Counted from the first letter of the stretch, positions 26,730 to 35,780 are shown. The stretch is 39,937 bases of DNA from Clostridiales bacterium (GCA_021202015.1 JAJQDV010000015.1:1-39937), one strand, 5' to 3'. Numbers and translations: made by a program. Notes: generated by a model not told the origin, from the sequence alone.

Positions 26730-26758
26730 ATGATACCACGGATTCTTTTTTGTGTCAC
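26730..26758 (-). promoter_or_regulatory. Promoter of ftsK
   Basis: On the minus strand: GTGACA (26753-26758), 17-bp spacer, TATCAT (26730-26735), with TGG just before the -10 box (extended -10). A leader of about 118 bases precedes ftsK. Confidence 0.6.
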
Positions 26759-26789
26759 CTTTATTTTTTCATTCCTGAAAAGCGAACCG

Positions 26790-27473
26790 CTACTGCTGAT
26801 TTTCACTGATCATAAAATGCAGCTTCCTCACGGCGTCCGAAACACCGCCCACTTCATTGATAATCCCCTCCGCCACAGCCTCATGCCCCACAAGAATCGT
26901 CCCGAGATCCTTGGTCAGCATACTGGTGTTCATCATCATTTCCTCAATTCGCTCCGCCTTCACCATGCAGTGGGCGGCGATAAAACCGGAAATCCGCTCC
27001 TGCATCTGTTTAAAATAATCATAGGTCTGCTGTGAGCCGATCACCGTTCCGGAGAGGCGGACCGGATGGATGACCATCGTGCCCGAAGGGACGATATAAG
27101 AATAATCGGCAGCGACCGCCAACGGGACGCCGATTGAATGGCTGCCGCCCAGCACCAGGGATACGGTCGGCTTGCTTAAGGAGGCGATCATTTCCGCGAT
27201 CGCCAGCCCGGACTCCACATCTCCACCCACGGTATTTAACAGGATCAGGACGCCGTCCACCTCCGCGTCGTCCTCCGCCTCGGCCAGCTTCGGCAGGACA
27301 TGTTCATACTTTGTCGTCTTCGTCGTGGAAGCCAGGCATTCATGCCCTTCTATTTCCCCGATCACAGACAGTAGCCGGACATTATGGTTCTGCCGGTTAT
27401 GACTCATCTGTATCTGTCCGAAATCCTGCAGTTCTTCTGTTTTTTCCTTCCCATTATCTGCCTCTTTCGCCAT
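26790..27473 (-). CDS. tepA: ClpP-like serine protease, TepA family
   Basis: A 227-residue ClpP-fold protein. The oxyanion segment LNTVGGDVESGLAIAEMI leads to the nucleophile region GGSHSIGVPLA. The catalytic His is in MVIHPVRLSG, and a plausible Asp lies in TKDLGTILVGHEA. The charged N-terminus (MAKEADNGKEKTEE) is a feature of the TepA/YmfB group. In Bacillus TepA is linked to protein translocation and to breakdown of small acid-soluble spore proteins; its role here is inferred. GGAGG precedes the ATG. It lies upstream of ftsK, which has its own promoter. Confidence 0.88.
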   Translation of the reverse strand: MAKEADNGKEKTEELQDFGQIQMSHNRQNHNVRLLSVIGEIEGHECLASTTKTTKYEHVLPKLAEAEDDAEVDGVLILLNTVGGDVESGLAIAEMIASLSKPTVSLVLGGSHSIGVPLAVAADYSYIVPSGTMVIHPVRLSGTVIGSQQTYDYFKQMQERISGFIAAHCMVKAERIEEMMMNTSMLTKDLGTILVGHEAVAEGIINEVGGVSDAVRKLHFMISENQQ

Positions 27474-27584
27474 ATAAAAACCTCCGTATATCTGATTAAT
27501 AGAAAACCTCTCCCGAACTATTATCTGTCCCGGATTTTTTTCTATTCACGCAAAAAGTAATTCCCGGAAATTTCCTTAAAAGGA

Positions 27585-27612
27585 AAAACACCGCCCATTG
27601 CTGAGCGGTGTT
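27585..27612 (-). terminator. Terminator after glgA
   Basis: On the minus strand ACACCGC pairs with GCGGTGT across a short loop, followed by TTTTTCC. It lies about 20 bases past the glgA stop codon. Confidence 0.85.
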
Positions 27613-27630
27613 CTGAAAGGCGATGTAATG

Positions 27631-28734
27631 TCATACCGTAATTCCAAGCAGATAATTATACAATCCCTCGTATCTCCCGGCGGAAACCCTCCATGAGAAA
27701 TCCATCCTCATGCCGCGCTCCGCCATCTTGTTCCAGAGAGCCTTCTTGTCAAAATAGACCTCCTTGGAATAGTTGATCACATAGAGCATATCCTCGGCGT
27801 TGTAATCCGTGAAAGAGAATCCCGTGCCGGTATTTTCAAACTCATTGAACGGCTGCACCGTATCCTTCAGGCCTCCGGTCTCGCGCACGATCGGCACGGT
27901 ACCGTAACGAAGTGCCATAAGCTGCGACAGGCCGCAGGGTTCAAACCGCGAAGGCATCAAAAAGGAATCCGCGGCGGCGTAGAGCTTCTGCGCCAGATCG
28001 GAATTGTAGCAGATGTTCGCGGATACCCGGTTGCCGTACTTCCACGCGTAATATTTGAACATATTCTCATATCGCTCCTCACCGGTCCCGATCACGACAA
28101 ACTGCGTATTGTCGTCAACAATCCGCTCAAAGCAGTAATCGATCAGATCAAAGCCCTTCTGATCCGTCAGGCGGGAAATCATGCCGATCATATACTGGCG
28201 CTTATCCACATCCAGGCCGAGCATCTCCTGCAGCTTCAGCTTGTTCTGCACCTTCTTTCGGCGGAAGGTGTCCGCGTCATAATTCACGAACAGCTTAGGA
28301 TCCGTCGACGGATCGTACAGGTCATAATCAATGCCGTTGACGATGCCCTGCATGTCAAAATGGCGCGCGGACAAAAGTCCGTCCAGTCCCTCGCCATAGA
28401 AAGGCGTCTGGATCTCCTGCGCGTAGGTATCGCTGACCGTCGTGATGTAGTCCGCATAAACCAGGCCGCCCTTTAACATATTCGCGTCCTTCTTGAACTC
28501 CAGCTTATCCGGTGTGAACAGGGACTTAGGAAGACCGGTCAGCCCCATCATCGTCTTTACATCCCAGATTCCCTGGAATTTCAGGTTGTGGATGGTCATG
28601 ATGGACTGCATTCCCCAGAAAAACATGTCGCCCTGAAACTCGGTCTTTAAATAAACAGGGATAAAACCGGTCTGCCAGTCATGGCAATGGATCAGGTGCG
28701 GCTGAAAACCGATCAGCGGCAGCATGGAAAGCAC
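27631..28734 (-). pseudogene. glgA: glgA, 3' fragment of glycogen synthase
   Basis: The C-terminal three-quarters of an ADP-glucose-type glycogen synthase (GT5). It includes MISRLTDQKGFDLIDYC and the nucleotide-sugar site SRFEPCGLSQLMALRYG...RETGGLKDTV. The frame opens at an internal GTG in the duplicated segment with no ribosome binding site. That codon is normally the Val in the middle of FFDKAVLSMLPL, so this is not a natural gene start. Removing one copy of the 428-bp repeat would join it in frame to the upstream fragment and give a normal 485-residue GlgA. Confidence 0.9.
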
Positions 28735-29226
28735 TGCCTTGTCGAAGAAACAGAACTTCTCGATGTCATTCCGGATATTGCCGTACGGAAGGAAGCAGAC
28801 AAAAGTCCGTCCAGTCCCTCGCCATAGAAAGGCGTCTGGATCTCCTGCGCGTAGGTATCGCTGACCGTCGTGATGTAGTCCGCATAAACCAGGCCGCCCT
28901 TTAACATATTCGCGTCCTTCTTGAACTCCAGCTTATCCGGTGTGAACAGGGACTTAGGAAGACCGGTCAGCCCCATCATCGTCTTTACATCCCAGATTCC
29001 CTGGAATTTCAGGTTGTGGATGGTCATGATGGACTGCATTCCCCAGAAAAACATGTCGCCCTGAAACTCGGTCTTTAAATAAACAGGGATAAAACCGGTC
29101 TGCCAGTCATGGCAATGGATCAGGTGCGGCTGAAAACCGATCAGCGGCAGCATGGAAAGCACTGCCTTGTCGAAGAAACAGAACTTCTCGATGTCATTCC
29201 GGATATTGCCGTACGGAAGGAAGCAG
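28371..29226. repeat. Exact 428-bp tandem duplication within glgA
   Basis: The segment 28371-28798 is repeated directly at 28799-29226, and I found no mismatch by reading. Since 428 is not a multiple of 3, the duplication shifts the frame. At the junctions, GCGG/ACAAAAG, GCAG/ACAAAAG and GCAG/TCAAAAT share only a G and a nearby CAAAA, so the event used little or no homology. Confidence 0.97.
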
Positions 29227-29516
29227 TCAAAATACTCCTGATTGTCAATGAAGTAATAGGTGATGCCGTCAAGCTCATATTTCAATACGCCGACATACTT
29301 ATAAGGGACATAGGGACCGGTGCCCATATAAAAATGCGTCACATACTCAAACTGGTTCCGATACTGCTCCGGGATACAGGAATAATTCGGAATCACGACC
29401 CGGACATCCCACTCCTCCTTATTGAACATCTTAGGAAGGGCTCCGCATACATCGGCCAGACCGCCGGTCTTGATAAAAGGCACACACTCGGATGCCGCAA
29501 AAAGTATCTTCTTCAT
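28713..29516 (-). pseudogene. glgA: glgA, 5' fragment of glycogen synthase
   Basis: The N-terminal part of glycogen synthase, which extends alpha-1,4-glucan from ADP-glucose. It has the true start MKKILFAASECVPFIKTGGLADV, with the KTGGL glucose-nucleotide motif, and GFQPHLIHCHDWQTG. About 239 residues are authentic. After the first copy of the 428-bp repeat the frame shifts, adds about 28 unrelated residues and stops at 28713. It has a strong promoter and the ribosome binding site AGGAGG. As assembled the enzyme cannot be made in one piece. Confidence 0.9.
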
Positions 29517-29546
29517 TTCCGTCCTCCTGAATTTTTATATGTGTTC

Positions 29547-29575
29547 ATTATAGCACAGGAAACATTATATGCCAA
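29547..29575 (-). promoter_or_regulatory. Promoter of glgA
   Basis: On the minus strand: TTGGCA (29570-29575), 17-bp spacer, TATAAT (29547-29552). It lies about 30 bases upstream of the glgA ATG, close to a consensus sigma-A promoter. Confidence 0.8.
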
Positions 29576-29679
29576 TCACCGATTTTAAAAAGCATCCGGA
29601 TATTCTTTATTTGATAAGATAAAACAATCACAAAATCTCTTTTTTCATACAATAATATAACAACAAAAAAGGATGAATC

Positions 29680-30513
29680 ATGCATCATACGATTTCAATC
29701 AGTCATGTTACGTTTGCTTATCATACCTCACAGGGGGAAATCCCTGTTTTAACAGATATCAATTTCGATGTTCAGAATCATGAATTTCTGGGAATTGTCG
29801 GCCCGTCAGGCTGCGGTAAATCAACGCTTCTGAATCTGCTCTGCGGGCTGATCTCTCCGGAAAGCGGTTCCATTCTCCTGCACGGCAAACCGGTCGACGC
29901 AGAAAGCCGACTGAAGATCGGCTATATGCTGCAGCAGGATTATCTTCTGGAATGGAGAAGTGTCCTGAAAAACATTCTGCTCGGTCTGGAAATCCGCGGA
30001 GAACTTTCACCGGAATCAGAAGCTTACGCCAGACAGCTGTTAAAACAGTACGGTCTGGAAAAATTCGCGGACGCCGGGCCGGGACAGCTCTCCGGCGGTA
30101 TGCGTCAGCGCGCGGCTCTGGTACGCACGCTCGTCTTAAAACCGGAGCTTTTGCTTCTGGATGAACCCTTCTCCGCACTGGATTACCAGACAAGACTGAC
30201 GGTCGGAAACGATATCGGCAATATCATCCGGCAGCAGAAAAAGACGGCTGTTCTTGTCACGCACGACCTCTCTGAAGCGGTCAGCCTGTCGGACCGCATT
30301 GTAATTCTGACAAGCCGGCCCGGAAGCGTCCGCCGCATTGTCAGCATCGATATGCCGCCCGGTCTTACGCCGCTGGAGAGAAGAAATCATCCGGCTTTCC
30401 AGGAATATTTTCACAAAATCTGGGACGAACTTCATGACAAAACGAATACAGATACCATTGAAACATCCTTCTCAGAGGATAGACTTCACCGTAACGGAAA
30501 GAGGGGAAAATGA
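29680..30513 (+). CDS. ABC transporter ATPase, NitT/TauT (SsuB/TauB) type
   Basis: A 277-residue ATPase of the family that powers import of sulfonates, nitrate, taurine or thiamine precursors. It shows Walker A GPSGCGKSTLLN (about residues 47-58), Q-loop MLQQDYLLEW, signature LSGGMRQRAALVR, Walker B LLLLDEPFSALD and the switch VTHDLSEA. AAAGGAT precedes the ATG. It overlaps the permease gene as ATGA, so the two are translated together. No substrate-binding protein gene is in the window, so the substrate cannot be named. The C-terminal 25 residues are polar and not conserved-looking. Confidence 0.92.
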   Translation: MHHTISISHVTFAYHTSQGEIPVLTDINFDVQNHEFLGIVGPSGCGKSTLLNLLCGLISPESGSILLHGKPVDAESRLKIGYMLQQDYLLEWRSVLKNILLGLEIRGELSPESEAYARQLLKQYGLEKFADAGPGQLSGGMRQRAALVRTLVLKPELLLLDEPFSALDYQTRLTVGNDIGNIIRQQKKTAVLVTHDLSEAVSLSDRIVILTSRPGSVRRIVSIDMPPGLTPLERRNHPAFQEYFHKIWDELHDKTNTDTIETSFSEDRLHRNGKRGK

Positions 30514-31358
30514 AAAAGAAAAATTACAGAAACAAATCAGCTTCCAAAAATGAGCTGAAAAATAAAACCCGTCCGTCCGCGCAGGATCTCTATGACAGAG
30601 AACAGGAACGGCATAAAAAAAGGGTGGCAGCTTTTCGAATACTGATCCTTGCCGGATTTATCGTTCTGTGGGAACTGGCAGCGGATCTGGGATGGATTGA
30701 CGATTTTATCTTCAGCAGCCCGTCCCGCCTCGTTCTCTGCCTGAAAAACCTGATTGCGGAGGGAATCCTTTTACAGCATATCGCGGTCACCCTGCTGGAA
30801 ACGATCCTCAGTTTTCTGCTGGTGATCGGCATTACAGTCGTTGCGGCCATTCTGCTCTGGGTCAATAAAAGTGTCTCAGAGACAGCGGAACCGTATATGG
30901 TGATCTTAAACAGCCTCCCGAAATCCGCCCTAGCCCCGCTACTCATCGTCTGGCTCGGCTCCAATTACAGGACGATCATCGTCACCGGCATGTCCGTGGC
31001 GATCTTCGGTTCTATCCTGAGTCTGTATCAGGGATTCATGGCAGTCAGCCCCGATCAGACCAGGCTCATTCGAACGCTCGGCGGCAGCCGGCGGCATGTA
31101 CTGACCAAGGTCATACTCCCGGCCAACATCCCGAATCTGTTTTCCATCATGAAAGTAGATATCGGCCTCTGTCTGGTCGGTGTGGTCATCGGGGAGTTCA
31201 TCTCTTCCCGACGGGGGCTCGGCTATATGATCATCTACGGCAGTCAGGTGTTCAAACTGGACTGGGTGATCCTGGGAATCGTGATCCTGTGCCTGATCGC
31301 CATGGGATTATATCAGGCGATCGTGATCCTGGAAAAAAATTATCTTAAAAGCATATGA
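30510..31358 (+). CDS. ABC transporter permease, NitT/TauT (SsuC/TauC) type
   Basis: A 282-residue permease with a basic N-terminal tail of about 45 residues and about six membrane helices. The cytosolic coupling loop has the EAA-like motif QTRLIRTLGGSRRHVLTKVILPANIPNLF (key parts RTLGGSRRHVLTKVILPA). The C-terminal part GEFISSRRGLGYMIIYG is typical of the SsuC/TauC group. It starts on the stop of the ATPase gene. With that ATPase it makes the membrane core of an importer. The binding protein that would complete it is missing from this locus. Confidence 0.92.
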   Translation: MKKKNYRNKSASKNELKNKTRPSAQDLYDREQERHKKRVAAFRILILAGFIVLWELAADLGWIDDFIFSSPSRLVLCLKNLIAEGILLQHIAVTLLETILSFLLVIGITVVAAILLWVNKSVSETAEPYMVILNSLPKSALAPLLIVWLGSNYRTIIVTGMSVAIFGSILSLYQGFMAVSPDQTRLIRTLGGSRRHVLTKVILPANIPNLFSIMKVDIGLCLVGVVIGEFISSRRGLGYMIIYGSQVFKLDWVILGIVILCLIAMGLYQAIVILEKNYLKSI

Positions 31359-31391
31359 TTCCAGATTTTCATAAGCGCCCCTGCGCATGGA

Positions 31392-31425
31392 AAAGTGCCG
31401 CGGTTTTAAATATCCGCGGCACTTT
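31392..31425. terminator. Bidirectional terminator between the ABC transporter and GGGtGRT genes
   Basis: A perfect 12-bp stem AAAGTGCCGCGG (31392-31403)/CCGCGGCACTTT (31414-31425) with a 10-base loop lies between two convergent genes. On the minus strand it continues as TTTTCC, and on the plus strand as TTTCAG. Confidence 0.8.
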
Positions 31426-31454
31426 CAGTATTTGAATGAATTCGGACTGCAGAA

Positions 31455-32465
31455 TCAGAACTTCCCGGCTTTCGCCGCTTCCTCTACGGAGACAGCTACG
31501 GCAACCGTCATACCGACCATCGGGTTATTGCCCGCGCCGATCAGTCCCATCATCTCCACATGAGCCGGAACGGAGGAAGATCCCGCGAACTGTGCGTCGG
31601 AATGCATCCTTCCCAGCGTATCCGTCATGCCGTAGGAGGCGGGACCCGCCGCCATATTGTCCGGATGAAGGGTACGTCCCGTACCGCCGCCGCTCGCAAC
31701 GGAAAAATATTTCTTTCCAAGCTCGACACATTCCTTTTTATAAGTGCCTGCCACCGGATGCTGGAACCGCGTCGGATTCGTGGAATTGCCCGTGATGGAA
31801 ACGCCGACATTCTCATGATGCATGATGGCGACGCCTTCCTGCACGTCGTCGGAACCGTAGCATTTCACCGTGGCGCGAAGGCCGGTGGAATACGGTTTCT
31901 CATAGATGATATTCAGCTTTGCCTCTTTGTAGTCATACTCTGTCTCCACGTAAGTGAAGCCGTTAATACGTGAAATGATCTGCGCCGCGTCCTTGCCGAG
32001 ACCGTTCAGGATAACGCGGAGCGGTTTCTGACGAACCTTATTCGCCTTCTCCGCGATACCGATGGCGCCCTCCGCCGCCGCGAAAGACTCGTGTCCGGCC
32101 AGGAAACAGAAGCACTCTGTCTCCTCCTCCAGGAGCATCTTGCCGAGGTTGCCGTGTCCCAGGCCGACCTTGCGGTGATCCGCCACGGAACCCGGGATAC
32201 AGAAGGACTGAAGGCCCTCCCCGATGGCAGCCGCAGCCTCTGAAGCCTTGCGGCAATTCTTTTTGATCGCGATCGCCGCGCCGACCGTGTAAGCCCAGCA
32301 GGCGTTCTCAAAACAGATCGGCTGGATGCCCTTGATCTGGTTATATACATCCAGACCGGCGTCCTTTGTAATCTTCTCCGCCTCCTCGATGGAAGCGATA
32401 CCGTATGTATTCAGAACAGCGTTTATCTGGTCGATTCTTCTCTCATATGATTCAAATAATGCCAT
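31455..32465 (-). CDS. GGGtGRT family protein, function unknown
   Basis: A 336-residue protein of the family named for the motif GGGTGRT (residues 259-265, in SVASGGGTGRTLHPDN). Its biochemical role is not known to me. Eight cysteines are at 51, 56, 71, 89, 118, 120, 202 and 246; the CFENAC and CFC groups could bind a metal or cluster. There are glycine-rich stretches (HGNLGKM, LIGAGNNP) and no membrane segments, so it is cytosolic. The ATG has AGGAG upstream. It follows the NifU-like gene by 6 bases, and the two are a recurrent pair in Clostridia. A function around an iron-sulfur or thiol cofactor is inference. Confidence 0.85.
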   Translation of the reverse strand: MALFESYERRIDQINAVLNTYGIASIEEAEKITKDAGLDVYNQIKGIQPICFENACWAYTVGAAIAIKKNCRKASEAAAAIGEGLQSFCIPGSVADHRKVGLGHGNLGKMLLEEETECFCFLAGHESFAAAEGAIGIAEKANKVRQKPLRVILNGLGKDAAQIISRINGFTYVETEYDYKEAKLNIIYEKPYSTGLRATVKCYGSDDVQEGVAIMHHENVGVSITGNSTNPTRFQHPVAGTYKKECVELGKKYFSVASGGGTGRTLHPDNMAAGPASYGMTDTLGRMHSDAQFAGSSSVPAHVEMMGLIGAGNNPMVGMTVAVAVSVEEAAKAGKF

Positions 32466-32471
32466 GGTATC

Positions 32472-33164
32472 CTACTCCTTTCTCGGGTCGATGATCCTTG
32501 CCGCATCCGCCACGCGTCCGTACTGGCCCTTCGCCTTTTCCCACGCAACGTTCGGCTCATCGCCGTTTTTGATAAAGTCTGTCATTTTTCCGAGGCTGAC
32601 GAACTGATAGCCGATCACCTCGTCGTTTTCATCCAGAGCAAGACCCGTCACATAGCCCTCCGCCATCTCGAGATAACGAACGCCCTTTTCCTTTGTGCCG
32701 TACATCGTGCCGACCTGGGAGCGAAGCCCCTTTCCGAGATCCTCCAGTCCCGCGCCGACCGCGAGTCCGTCGTCGGAAAACGCGCTCTGCGTACGACCGT
32801 ATACGATCTGAAGGAAAAGCTCGCGCATCGCGGTATTGATCGCGTCACAGACGAGATCCGTATTCAGCGCCTCCAGGATCGTCTTGCCCTGAAGGATCTC
32901 CGCCGCCATCGCCGCGGAATGTGTCATGCCGGAACATCCGATCGTCTCGACCAGAGCCTCCTCGATAATGCCCTCCTTGACATTCAGCGTCAGCTTGCAG
33001 CAGCCCTGCTGCGGAGCACACCAGCCGATCCCGTGTGTAAAGCCCGAGATATCCTCAATCTTCTTCGCGTGAACCCATTTCCCCTCCTCCGGGATGGGAG
33101 CCGGATCATGCTTCGCGCCCTTTGTCACAGGGCACATCATCTGTACTTCCTTGGTGTAGATCAT
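32472..33164 (-). CDS. NifU/IscU-like iron-sulfur scaffold family protein
   Basis: A 230-residue protein with an IscU/NifU N-terminal-like core: GCCKLTLNVKEGIIEEALVETIGCSGM, in which C55/C56 and C77 match the first two scaffold cysteines of IscU. C106 is a possible third ligand. The HSAAMAAEILQGKT segment follows as in the family. Added regions are a 40-residue N-terminus with two cysteines (C11, C49) and a C-terminal 90 residues unlike IscU. It is larger than true IscU (about 130 residues). AAGGAG precedes the ATG. No cysteine desulfurase is adjacent, so it is probably not the general scaffold but a partner of the GGGtGRT protein. Confidence 0.82.
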   Translation of the reverse strand: MIYTKEVQMMCPVTKGAKHDPAPIPEEGKWVHAKKIEDISGFTHGIGWCAPQQGCCKLTLNVKEGIIEEALVETIGCSGMTHSAAMAAEILQGKTILEALNTDLVCDAINTAMRELFLQIVYGRTQSAFSDDGLAVGAGLEDLGKGLRSQVGTMYGTKEKGVRYLEMAEGYVTGLALDENDEVIGYQFVSLGKMTDFIKNGDEPNVAWEKAKGQYGRVADAARIIDPRKE

Positions 33165-33227
33165 TGTATGACTCCTTTCCGTAAAATCATGAGATTTTCA
33201 CTGTCTGTTCTATATTTTGCCACATTT

Positions 33228-33905
33228 TCAGGATTTCGTAAACCGTCTTTTTATGATTTCACCGCTGTTTTTATAAATCGAACCCGCCGGGACGACGCCT
33301 CGCACGGAGGAGAGCGGATATATGCTTGTCTCCGGACAGATGACCGTGCCGGGATTCAGGACGGAATTGCAGCCGATCTCCACATGATCGCCGAGCATGG
33401 CGCCAAACTTCTTCCGACCCGTGGCGATCTCCCGCTCCCCATCCTTTACAACAACCGGGGTTTTATCTGATTTTACATTTGAAGTGATGGAACCGGCTCC
33501 CATATGCGCCCCGTATCCGAGAATCGAATCCCCGACATAATTGTAATGGGGCACCTGAACCTTATTAAAGAGAATCACGTTCTTCAGCTCCACGGAATTG
33601 CCGACCACGGCGCTCTTCCCCACGATCGCCGAACCGCGGATAAACGCGCCGTGCCGGATCTCCGCATCCTCGTCGATGATCAGCGGGCTGCCCAGATAAG
33701 CGGTGAGCGCGATCTTTGCGCTCTTCGCGATCCAGATATCTTCGCTTCGCTGTTCATAGATTTCCGGATCAAGCGTCGGTCCGAGCCTGCGGATATAATC
33801 CGCCAGCCCGTCCAGAAGCTCCCAGGGATACTCTGCCGTCCGCATATAATCCGCGGCCATCGTCTCATTCAGAGTATATAAATTCAGAACCTTACACTGT
33901 TCCAT
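33228..33905 (-). CDS. Left-handed beta-helix (GlmU-like) acyltransferase-fold protein
   Basis: A 225-residue protein with hexapeptide repeats of the left-handed parallel beta-helix, running from DIWIAKSAKIALTAYLGSPLIID to SIYPLSSVRGVVPAGS. It resembles the C-terminal half of GlmU/sugar-1-phosphate nucleotidyltransferases (NYVGDSILGYGAHMGAGSITSN). The nucleotidyltransferase half is absent. An acetyl- or acyltransferase acting on a nucleotide sugar is possible, but substrate and activity are unknown. The start at 33905 is chosen for AAAGGAA 8 bases upstream. It lies 97 bases after rho, with no clear terminator between. Confidence 0.82.
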   Translation of the reverse strand: MEQCKVLNLYTLNETMAADYMRTAEYPWELLDGLADYIRRLGPTLDPEIYEQRSEDIWIAKSAKIALTAYLGSPLIIDEDAEIRHGAFIRGSAIVGKSAVVGNSVELKNVILFNKVQVPHYNYVGDSILGYGAHMGAGSITSNVKSDKTPVVVKDGEREIATGRKKFGAMLGDHVEIGCNSVLNPGTVICPETSIYPLSSVRGVVPAGSIYKNSGEIIKRRFTKS

Positions 33906-34002
33906 TTTTACTTTCCTTTCCCATATGACCTGTCTCAAAAACGATATTTTCCGGTATATCCGGCATCAGAAAAAAGTGAACTGCAGGATTCCGGCCGCAA
34001 TA

Positions 34003-35685
34003 TCAGAAGAACTTCCTGTGTCTTACCTGATTGATAAATTCACGGTTCGATCTTGTCTTCAGGAACATCCGGAGAATAGACTCCACGGCGTCATCCGCCT
34101 TCATACCGTTCAGCGCCCGTCTCATGATATCCACCGCTTCCTTCTCCTCCCGGTTCAGGAGGAGATCCTCCCTTCTGGTACCGGATTTCACGATGTCGAT
34201 CGCGGGGAAAATACGTTTCTCCGACAATTTGCGGTCAAGAAGAAGCTCCATATTTCCGGTTCCCTTAAACTCCTCGTAAACTACGTCATCCATACGGCTT
34301 CCCGTCTCCACCAGAGCCGTCGCGAGGATCGTCAGGCTGCCGCCCTCGCGCATATTCCGCGCGGCGCCGAAAAACCGCTTCGGCATATGCAGGGCACCCG
34401 GATCCAGACCGCCGGAGAGCGTACGTCCGCTCGGCGGAACGACCATATTATAGGCACGGGCCAGACGCGTGATGCTGTCGAGCAGAATCATCACATCCTG
34501 TTTATGCTCAACCAGACGTTTCGCCCTCTCGATCACCATCTCGGAGACGCGCTTGTGATGCTCCGGAAGTTCATCAAAGGTGGAATAAATGACCTCGACA
34601 TTTTCCCCCTCGATGGCCTCTTTGATGTCCGTCACCTCCTCCGGACGCTCGTCGATCAGAAGTATGATCAGATGCATCTCCGGATTGTTATGTTTGACGG
34701 AGGTCGCGATCTCTTTTAAGAGCGTCGTCTTTCCCGCCTTCGGCTGGGAGACGATCATTCCGCGCTGTCCCTTTCCGACCGGGGCGATCAGATCCATGAT
34801 CCGCATGGATATTCTGGAAGAATTCGTCTCAAGACGCAGTCTTTCATTCGGGAAAATCGGAGTCAGATCCTCAAACGGCGTTCTCTGCGCCGCAACGGAA
34901 GGCGGCAGGCCGTTGACACAGGAAATATACAAAAGCGCGCTGAACTTCTCGCCCTGGGAACGGATCCGCTTATTCCCGGCAATGATATCCCCTGTTTTCA
35001 GACGGAAGCGCCGGATCTGCGAAGGAGAAACATAGACATCCTGGTCTCCCGGAAGATAATTTTCACAGCGGATAAATCCGTATCCGTCCGGCATCACCTC
35101 CAGAATACCATCCGCCTGCTCCCCGCTGTCAAGGTCGGCCATGGAAATCCCTTCGGACTCCATCTTCTGGACGGTTCGGTCATCCACCGTCCGGATCCGC
35201 TCATCTCCGGACTCGTCCGATATCCGCTCCGCATACTTCGTATATCTGGACCTGCTGTCCTCATAACGGCCGCCGGAAGCGTTATTTCTGGGAAATCTGG
35301 AACCGGAAGAATCTCTCGATTCAGAATTCTGAAAAGATTTTCTGGTATTCCTGCCGTAAGACGGGTTCTCCGTCGAAAAATGACGGGAGTCTCTCCCCTC
35401 CGGCCGGATGGGCTTTTCATATTCTTCCGGCTGTGCGGTCCTTTCGTTCTCCTCCGGCTGAGCGGGCTTTTCATTCTCTTCCTGCTGAACGAACCTTTCT
35501 TCCCGCTTCGGCTGAACGGATTTTTCATTCTGCTCCGACTGACCTGCTCTCACGTCCAGTTCATCCTGTTCCAGCATGCGCTCGATCAACTCCGCCTTTT
35601 TCAAAGTGGAAATCCGCTTCATACCTCTGGCCTTCGCAAGGTCCTTTAAAATGGCCAGCGAAAGACTTTCATACTTTTCTCTCAT
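34003..35685 (-). CDS. rho: Transcription termination factor Rho
   Basis: An RNA-dependent ATPase that ends transcription. The 560-residue protein has an N-terminal Rho_N helix domain ([19 protein letters not shown]...). A polar insert covers about residues 47-170. The RNA-binding OB fold follows ([32 protein letters not shown]). The ATPase motor has Walker [11 protein letters not shown] (about 313-322), [23 protein letters not shown] and [19 protein letters not shown] (split over GGSLTI and TALVETGS). The insert is absent from E. coli Rho (about 419 residues). It begins with five nonapeptide repeats and continues Arg/Ser/Asn-rich. GGAGGG precedes the ATG. Confidence 0.97.
   Translation of the reverse strand: MREKYESLSLAILKDLAKARGMKRISTLKKAELIERMLEQDELDVRAGQSEQNEKSVQPKREERFVQQEENEKPAQPEENERTAQPEEYEKPIRPEGRDSRHFSTENPSYGRNTRKSFQNSESRDSSGSRFPRNNASGGRYEDSRSRYTKYAERISDESGDERIRTVDDRTVQKMESEGISMADLDSGEQADGILEVMPDGYGFIRCENYLPGDQDVYVSPSQIRRFRLKTGDIIAGNKRIRSQGEKFSALLYISCVNGLPPSVAAQRTPFEDLTPIFPNERLRLETNSSRISMRIMDLIAPVGKGQRGMIVSQPKAGKTTLLKEIATSVKHNNPEMHLIILLIDERPEEVTDIKEAIEGENVEVIYSTFDELPEHHKRVSEMVIERAKRLVEHKQDVMILLDSITRLARAYNMVVPPSGRTLSGGLDPGALHMPKRFFGAARNMREGGSLTILATALVETGSRMDDVVYEEFKGTGNMELLLDRKLSEKRIFPAIDIVKSGTRREDLLLNREEKEAVDIMRRALNGMKADDAVESILRMFLKTRSNREFINQVRHRKFF
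35407..35541 (-). repeat. Five 27-bp repeats in rho
   Basis: Five consecutive imperfect 27-bp units encode [36 protein letters not shown] and QPEEYEKPI (residues 49-93 of Rho). The period keeps frame, so copy number can change without breaking the gene. Confidence 0.85.
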
Positions 35686-35757
35686 TCTTACCCTCCGGTA
35701 TTTTTATCATAAAATTGCTCTGCATCATAAAACCTGATTGCTTATTATGGATTTTCG

Positions 35758-35780
35758 CACGACAGACGTCCAATCGTCTG
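35758..35780. other. Hairpin in the rho leader
   Basis: CAGACG-TCCAAT-CGTCTG lies about 80 bases upstream of the rho ATG, inside the likely untranslated leader. It has no T-run, so it is not an intrinsic terminator. A role in Rho autoregulation is speculation. Confidence 0.4.

Noticed and set aside
27631-29516. Two separate glycogen synthase genes
   Set aside because: The two frames share an identical 428-bp segment and together make one GlgA of normal length once a copy is removed. The second has no natural start.
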